From: JBBQTU01 sp038213005
GTDB lineage: Bacteria > Planctomycetota > Phycisphaerae > Tepidisphaerales > Tepidisphaeraceae
Assembly: GCA_038213005.1 (NCBI GenBank)
Contig: JBBQTU010000161.1
Coordinates: forward strand, 1-10,007
Length of the DNA stretch: 10,007 nt
Direction of reading: 5' to 3'
Part shown: positions 6,479 through 10,007 of the stretch, piece by piece
How the letters are laid out: the number at the start of each line of letters is the position of its first letter
Numbering within the stretch: the first letter of the stretch is position 1
The notes under the pieces: generated by a model
Told to the model about the DNA's origin: nothing
The model's database searches: none
The model's input: the letters and a program-made list of their open reading frames with translations, nothing else
Translations under genes and position numbers: made by a program

Positions 6479-7587
6479 GCCTTGGTTCCCGTGTCAGCGC
6501 TCTCGGCAGGATCGTTGTGCCCCGTACCGTGATTGCGCGGTCTGGATTTGAGCACGTTGTCAGGCCGGCCAAAAACCATGCGCCCGGCCGACGTCTGTAC
6601 CACGCTGGTCACCGCGAACTCCAACTCCTCGCCGATCATCTGCCGCGCCTGCTCCACCACCACCATCGTCCCATCCTCAAGATACCCCACGGCCTGCCCA
6701 GGCTGCTCGCCGGCCTTTTGCAGCAGCACCGTCAGCCGCTCGCCCGGCAACACCACCGGCCGCATCGCGCCCGCCAGATCGTTAATGTTGATCACATCCA
6801 CGCCTCGAAGCTGCGCCACCTTCAGCAGATTCACGTCATTGGTCAGCACTCGCGCGTCCAGTTCCCCCGCCAGCAAAACCAGTTTCTGGTCGACTGATTC
6901 TTTGCTCTCCTCATGGGCCGCCGACTCGTAGATCAGTACCTGCGTCTTTCGATTAGTCTGCAGCTTCGCCAGAATATCCAGCCCGCGCCGGCCGCGGTTT
7001 CGCTTCAGGCGGTCGGAACTATCCGCGATCCGCTGCAGTTCATCCAGCACAAACTTGGGAACCAGCAGTTTCACATCCAGGAGCCCGGTGCTGGCGATGT
7101 CCATGATTCGCCCGTCAATCAGCACGCTCGTGTCCAGCACCATCGGCTTGGACCCGCGCGACTGCTTGGTGAATTCCACATACGGAATAATGAACCGGAA
7201 ATCATCCTTGGTCTGAAGGATGAAGCTGATGCACAGATAGCAGCACGTGATGCGGATCAGCATCCGCAGGAAGCCCACCAGTTCAGCTTTGATCAGCTCG
7301 CTCTTAACCTGGTAGAGCACCCCTTCATCCACCAGCCACTCCGCCACGTAACCCAACACGAACGCCACGGCCAATCCAACAACCAATCCAAACAGCACAC
7401 CGGAAAAGATCAGCAGCTTGCGGCGACTCGCCAGGATATCCAGCGTCAGGATCAATACGGACGCCACCACGGAGAACAGCATGGTGAGCCAGGTCTGATC
7501 GCCCATGATGTCAGGCTTCTTCAGATAGAAGTAGCCGACCGAGGCCATCAGCAGCACGAACAAGGCTCGCAATAAAGTCAATTCCAT
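6475..7587 (-). CDS. YacL-type membrane protein with PIN and TRAM domains
   Basis: 370-residue membrane protein. Four hydrophobic segments (about 5-21, 32-50, 57-80, 108-124) anchor it. A cytoplasmic PIN nuclease-like domain follows (about 148-272) with VLDTSVLIDGR (D152), LDELQ (E183), D233 and LTNDVNL (D251), i.e. the acidic metal-binding set of active PIN domains. A TRAM domain, an RNA-binding beta-barrel, covers about 278-342. A polar, low-complexity tail ends the protein. This is the architecture of Bacillus subtilis YacL, whose gene also sits next to ispD. The role is poorly known, and ribonuclease activity is inferred from the intact acidic residues. The ATG is preceded by AGAGGGAT (7597-7604 on the minus strand) about nine bases upstream. 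A strong palindrome at 7609-7635 lies in the likely 5' leader. It is the first gene of the operon with ispD and is divergent from the sigma-factor unit. Confidence 0.88.
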   Translation of the reverse strand: MELTLLRALFVLLMASVGYFYLKKPDIMGDQTWLTMLFSVVASVLILTLDILASRRKLLIFSGVLFGLVVGLAVAFVLGYVAEWLVDEGVLYQVKSELIKAELVGFLRMLIRITCCYLCISFILQTKDDFRFIIPYVEFTKQSRGSKPMVLDTSVLIDGRIMDIASTGLLDVKLLVPKFVLDELQRIADSSDRLKRNRGRRGLDILAKLQTNRKTQVLIYESAAHEESKESVDQKLVLLAGELDARVLTNDVNLLKVAQLRGVDVININDLAGAMRPVVLPGERLTVLLQKAGEQPGQAVGYLEDGTMVVVEQARQMIGEELEFAVTSVVQTSAGRMVFGRPDNVLKSRPRNHGTGHNDPAESADTGTKA

Positions 7588-7608
7588 GCGATCTGTATCC
7601 CTCTCACG

Positions 7609-7635
7609 CGCGCCGCCAGAGACTCTTGCGGCGCG
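7609..7635. promoter_or_regulatory. Strong palindrome in the divergent yacL-like/sigma-operon spacer
   Basis: CGCGCCGC (7609-7616) pairs perfectly with GCGGCGCG (7628-7635). After one mismatch the arms continue as AGA/TCT around a three-base centre. The element lies 22 bases upstream of the yacL-like start codon and just upstream of that gene's ribosome binding site. It could be an operator or a leader hairpin. Beyond it, two copies of TCTCTAA (7651-7657 and 7665-7671) repeat at a 14-base interval. I could not identify a promoter with confidence for either direction in 7588-7866. Confidence 0.5.
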
Positions 7636-7852
7636 AGCTGGCTTTGTAACTCTCTAATCTACCGTCTCTAACGTGTGATGCCTAGCAAAAAGCCGATGCG
7701 TTTATTCTGGGCCCCCGCAACAAGCTGCCCGGCAACCAGATCATCAACGCCCACCTGACCTCGGCACAACTCCCGTGATTCAGGATTTCCTGCTAATGTT
7801 TCTTGCCACGCAACGCCCTGTTTGCAGAAACCTAACCGTCGCCGCGTGCGAC

Positions 7853-7858
7853 AAGGAG
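7853..7858 (+). promoter_or_regulatory. Shine-Dalgarno sequence of the exported-protein gene
   Basis: AAGGAG lies eight bases before ATG 7867. This is the best ribosome binding site in the window. It decides this start over the in-frame ATG at 7822, which would add a basic extension in front of the signal peptide. Confidence 0.85.
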
Positions 7859-7866
7859 TTGATTCG

Positions 7867-8235
7867 ATGAAGACTGTTATGGCGTTTATCGTGGCCGTGT
7901 TCGCGCTAGCTTGCCTGAGCGCCTCCAGCACGATGGCCGAGGCTGTAAAGCCTCAGGTCGCCGAAGGCTCGATCCAGTCCGTGGATCTCAAGGCCAAGAC
8001 GTTCGTGCTCGGTGGCAAGAACGAAACTCAGACGACGTTCAAGGTTGCCACGCAGAGCGAAGGCAACCGGGAGGCCGCCAAGGTCCTTCTGGATGGCAAG
8101 AAAGCCTCGTTTGAAGCCGCGGTCCAGGCCGGCCGCAAGGTATCCGTGACCTACGTCAAGGTCGCCGACACTGACCTCTGGGTATGGAGCGTCGCGGTCA
8201 CCTCGGCTGCAAAGGAACCCGACCGGGCGCGGTAA
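7867..8235 (+). CDS. Small exported protein sharing the anti-sigma sensor domain
   Basis: 122-residue precursor of unknown function. Residues 1-26 form a signal peptide: Lys at position 2, hydrophobic core MAFIVAVFALACLSA, likely cleavage after AEA. C16 lies within the hydrophobic core and is not a convincing lipobox. The mature part, about 95 residues, is predicted mostly beta and rich in lysine (EGSIQSVD, KTFVLGG, VSVTYVK, WVWSV). Residues 32-110 align by eye with residues 124-203 of the anti-sigma-like protein two genes downstream: roughly 24 identities in 67 positions with small gaps, sharing G-x-I-x-S, TF-[VI]-L, F-x-x-A-[VI]-Q and VTY-[VI]-K. The pattern resembles small beta-barrel domains of the DUF5666 type, which is a suggestion only. 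It opens the unit with the sigma gene. Its TAA overlaps an ATG in the sigma frame (TAATG, 8233-8237), so coupling is possible. Confidence 0.8.
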   Translation: MKTVMAFIVAVFALACLSASSTMAEAVKPQVAEGSIQSVDLKAKTFVLGGKNETQTTFKVATQSEGNREAAKVLLDGKKASFEAAVQAGRKVSVTYVKVADTDLWVWSVAVTSAAKEPDRAR

Positions 8236-8314
8236 TGTCTGTCTCTGGCGATTACATTCACGGCCGGGCCGCCTCATCGCGGCTCGGTCGTTTGTCCGTT
8301 TTGCCGATGCAGAC

Positions 8315-8320
8315 AAAGGA
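8315..8320 (+). promoter_or_regulatory. Shine-Dalgarno sequence supporting the sigma-factor start
   Basis: AAAGGA lies ten bases before ATG 8331. It overlaps the right arm of a six-base inverted repeat, TTTGTC (8291-8296) and GACAAA (8312-8317), which could fold over part of it in the mRNA. The site favours ATG 8331 over the in-frame ATGs at 8235 and 8307. Confidence 0.55.
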
Positions 8321-8330
8321 CGGCTTGCCA

Positions 8331-8864
8331 ATGGAGCCCAGTGACCTTGTCCGCCAGTTCGTCCAGCACCGCGACGTGTTGTACGGCTACATCTTCGCAC
8401 TGACCCGCGACCACCACGCGGCCGAGGAGATCCTGCAGGAACTGGGAATGTCCATCCTGACTGAGGCCAACCGCGGAACAACCCCCGACAGTTTCATGGC
8501 CTGGGCACGCGGCGTGGCCCGGCACCGGGTCGCCGACCACTACCGGCGCCTGGGCGCACGACGCCGGCACGAAGCGAGGTTTGAACAATTCGCCAACGCC
8601 GTGGACGTGGCCTTCGCCGAACAGGCGCCGACGCCGCAGGATAATCAGCAGCAACTCCAGTTCCTGCGAGAGTGCGTGGAGCGACTAACCCTGCGGGTCC
8701 GCACGATGATCGACCTCCGCTACCGGGGTGAGAAATCGATGGATGAGATCGCCGCGGCGATGCAGTGGACTGCTGGGTCGGTCAAGGTCGCCATGTCGCG
8801 TGCCCGCCGAACGCTGGGTGAGTGCGTCGATCGCAAACTCCGTAGCGAGGAGGGCTCGCGATGA
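8331..8864 (+). CDS. ECF-type RNA polymerase sigma factor, Rhodopirellula/Verrucomicrobium-like family
   Basis: 177-residue alternative sigma factor that should direct RNA polymerase to a small set of promoters. Sigma region 2 spans about 5-75: LVRQFVQHRDVLYGYIFALT begins it, HHAAEEILQE is the core-binding/-10 segment, and SFMAWARGVARHRVADHYRR completes it. Region 4 spans about 108-167, with LTLRVRTMIDLRY and the helix-turn-helix DEIAAAMQWTAGSVKVAMSRARRTL for the -35 element. No region 3 is present, as in ECF factors. The FVxHRDxLYxYI style of start is typical of a family expanded in planctomycetes. The frame is open from 8184. ATG 8235 overlaps the previous stop but would add 32 unusual residues, so I prefer ATG 8331 with its AAAGGA. 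Its TGA overlaps the next ATG by four bases, the usual sigma/anti-sigma coupling. The target promoter is unknown. Confidence 0.9.
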   Translation: MEPSDLVRQFVQHRDVLYGYIFALTRDHHAAEEILQELGMSILTEANRGTTPDSFMAWARGVARHRVADHYRRLGARRRHEARFEQFANAVDVAFAEQAPTPQDNQQQLQFLRECVERLTLRVRTMIDLRYRGEKSMDEIAAAMQWTAGSVKVAMSRARRTLGECVDRKLRSEEGSR

Positions 8865-9490
8865 ACCTCGATCCACTTGACGACATCTTGGACGATTTTC
8901 TCCTGGGAAGCATCTCCGACGAGCAGTCGGCCCGGCTTCAGCAGGCCCTCCAGACCGACCCGGCCGCGCGTTCCCAGTTCGTGCGCAGTGTGCTGGCCGA
9001 CGTGCGCCTTCGCTCCCTGGCCCGCAGCGGCGCGGTGCTCCCAGCGCCCGAGTCGCTGCCCGTCCGCAAGGCCGCCCAGTGGATGCCCTTCGGCGCCGGT
9101 GGCCTGTGGCGCCTGGCGTTCGCAGCAGCCGGCTTGCTCGCCGCCGGCGCCATCACGGTGCTTTACGTCACCCATCGCGATACCGGGACCGCTGCGCCCA
9201 TCAAGGCCCCCGCCAGCGAAACAGCGACCGCCGACGGCTGGATCCGCTCTGCGGATGCGCAGGCTGGCACGTTCATCCTCGTCGGGCACGAGGACGACGC
9301 GCCGCAGATGAGGTTCCATGTTGGCAGAGCCACAGGAGAGCGGGAGACCACGATCTTCCTGGAGAACACCCACTCCGATTTCCAGACAGCGATCCAGCCG
9401 AACCGCCTCGCGAGGGTGACCTACATCAAAACAGGCGAAGGTCTGTTGGCACAAGAAGTCGACGTCATGTTGCCACCGGACCCTCAATAG
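8861..9490 (+). CDS. Single-pass membrane anti-sigma-like protein with an outer sensor domain
   Basis: 209-residue probable regulator of the sigma factor encoded just upstream (ATGA overlap). The cytoplasmic N-terminus (about 1-80) is helical, with LDDFLLGSISDEQSARLQQAL and DPAARSQFVRSVLADVRLRSLAR, resembling the start of planctomycete anti-sigma/FecR-like proteins. It lacks the HxxxCxxC zinc motif of ZAS-type anti-sigma factors. One membrane helix lies at about 82-104 (WRLAFAAAGLLAAGAITVLY). The outer part (124-203) is a beta-rich domain homologous to the small exported protein at the head of the unit, with no FecR signature. By orientation it should sense a signal outside the cytoplasmic membrane and release the sigma factor. 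The anti-sigma role is inferred from gene order and topology. No clear terminator follows, and its stop lies over the end of the small minus-strand ORF. Confidence 0.8.
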   Translation: MNLDPLDDILDDFLLGSISDEQSARLQQALQTDPAARSQFVRSVLADVRLRSLARSGAVLPAPESLPVRKAAQWMPFGAGGLWRLAFAAAGLLAAGAITVLYVTHRDTGTAAPIKAPASETATADGWIRSADAQAGTFILVGHEDDAPQMRFHVGRATGERETTIFLENTHSDFQTAIQPNRLARVTYIKTGEGLLAQEVDVMLPPDPQ

Positions 9491-9585
9491 CATTGACGCG
9501 AACATCGGTCGCCGCCGCCACCCGCCGCCAGGACCAGTGTCAGAGACAGAACCGAGCCCGCGATAGACAAGGCGATAGCCTTCAT
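9484..9585 (-). CDS. Possible 33-residue signal-peptide-like small protein or gene fragment
   Basis: A short minus-strand frame starts with ATG at 9585, ten bases after a G-rich Shine-Dalgarno sequence (GGGGGAG, 9596-9602). It encodes MKAIALSIAGSVLSLTLVLAAGGGG and ends in DRCSRQCY. The first 22 residues look like a textbook signal peptide: Lys at 2, hydrophobic core, small residues before a cleavage site. Almost nothing would remain after cleavage. The stop overlaps the end of the anti-sigma-like gene on the other strand. It may be a genuine small secreted peptide with two cysteines, or the 5' remnant of a truncated exported protein. It is too short for composition to be decisive. Confidence 0.35.
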   Translation of the reverse strand: MKAIALSIAGSVLSLTLVLAAGGGGDRCSRQCY

Positions 9586-9667
9586 CTCGATCCAACTCCC
9601 CCTCTTGTCGACAGGATCATACATATCCCTGGCAACGGCATGTTCGCGGTCTTCCACCGCTGCAACG

Positions 9668-10007
9668 TCACAAAATGCGCCGGCGGCATCCGAGCATCGC
9701 GACGGCCGCCAGGCTGAGGATGCCCAAGCTTGCCGGTTCAGGAACAACCACCGAGATCGTCCCGTTGGTGATCGTCGAGCCAACCGGCGCCACCCCGTTC
9801 AGGAACCGGGTGCTGTAGCTGCCCGCAACGCCCTTCAGCAACAGGGGCTGCGTCGAAACGCTCAGCATCCCCGTCGTGTCAAACGTCACCGTAGCCAGCA
9901 GGCCGCCGCTGACACTGACCGGGCCGGACAGGTCCACGGTGCTCTGGCGAGCCAGCGGAAAACTCACCACGTCCGCCTGTGTGCCACCGCTGGCGAACGT
10001 TCCCGTC
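9668..10007 (-). CDS. PEP-CTERM sorted surface/secreted protein, C-terminal part
   Basis: The frame is open to the right edge, so about 112 C-terminal residues are visible and the N-terminus with its expected signal peptide lies outside. The visible region is Gly/Ser/Thr/Val-rich and beta-like (VDLSGPVSVSGGLLATVTFDTTG, GTISVV). The end is the tripartite PEP-CTERM signal: VPEPASLG (codons at 9731-9745), a hydrophobic helix ILSLAAVAMLG, and the basic tail CRRRIL before TGA. Known PEP-CTERM proteins are exported by Sec, then recognised by exosortase at the Pro-Glu-Pro motif, cleaved and released or anchored outside, often in biofilm or exopolysaccharide contexts. No exosortase gene is in the window. 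The GTG at 9970 is an internal valine, not the start, because coding continues upstream of it. It converges on the sigma-factor unit. Confidence 0.88.
   Translation of the reverse strand, partial: TGTFASGGTQADVVSFPLARQSTVDLSGPVSVSGGLLATVTFDTTGMLSVSTQPLLLKGVAGSYSTRFLNGVAPVGSTITNGTISVVVPEPASLGILSLAAVAMLGCRRRIL

Noticed and set aside
7645..7667. ECF-type promoter TGTAAC...CGTC upstream of the sigma unit
   Set aside because: The gap between the two elements is only 12 bases, too short for the usual 16-17.
7822..7866. Upstream ATG start for the small exported protein
   Set aside because: It would put a basic stretch ahead of the signal peptide and has no ribosome binding site, whereas ATG 7867 has AAGGAG at ideal spacing.
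9079..9717. 212-codon plus-strand open frame
   Set aside because: It is an Arg/His-rich shadow of the anti-sigma-like gene that continues into the spacer and over the PEP-CTERM gene end.

Overview
The window is GC-rich bacterial chromosome, most likely from a planctomycete, perhaps of the Phycisphaerae type. Four things point there. The ECF sigma factor resembles the Rhodopirellula/Verrucomicrobium family and is paired with a zinc-less, single-pass membrane anti-sigma-like protein. A protein ends in a PEP-CTERM sorting signal. Intergenic regions are long and full of short dispersed and tandem repeats. Several genes lack a Shine-Dalgarno sequence. The assignment is inferred from gene content, since no rRNA or other marker gene is present.

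Left part (1-2885): a possible minus-strand gene leaves the window at the left edge. It is divergent from a plus-strand uracil-DNA-glycosylase-fold protein (364-1137). A 633-bp gap follows, holding a near-consensus promoter and a boxB/boxA-like antitermination leader of the kind found before rRNA operons, but with no rRNA behind it. Next is a two-gene Fe-S cluster cassette, an IscA/ErpA-type carrier and an HscB-type J-protein, overlapping by one base and possibly read from a leaderless promoter. After it comes a short gap rich in CTTCGCG repeats.

Middle part (2886-7587): a large, apparently cytoplasmic alpha-L-rhamnosidase-like enzyme (GH78 type, with all four expected acidic residues in place) converges on a minus-strand operon. 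That operon encodes a YacL-type membrane PIN-TRAM protein followed by IspD, the cytidylyltransferase of the MEP isoprenoid pathway. The yacL-ispD order is also known from Bacillus subtilis. Between the converging units lies an array of 72-bp tandem repeats carrying GC-rich hairpins.

Right part (7588-10007): a plus-strand three-gene unit encodes a small exported protein, an ECF sigma factor and a membrane anti-sigma-like protein. The exported protein and the outer domain of the anti-sigma-like protein appear to be the same domain. This suggests a cell-surface signalling module in which a secreted paralogue may compete with, mimic or report to the sensor domain. The unit converges on a tiny signal-peptide-like ORF and on the 3' end of a PEP-CTERM surface protein that runs off the right edge.
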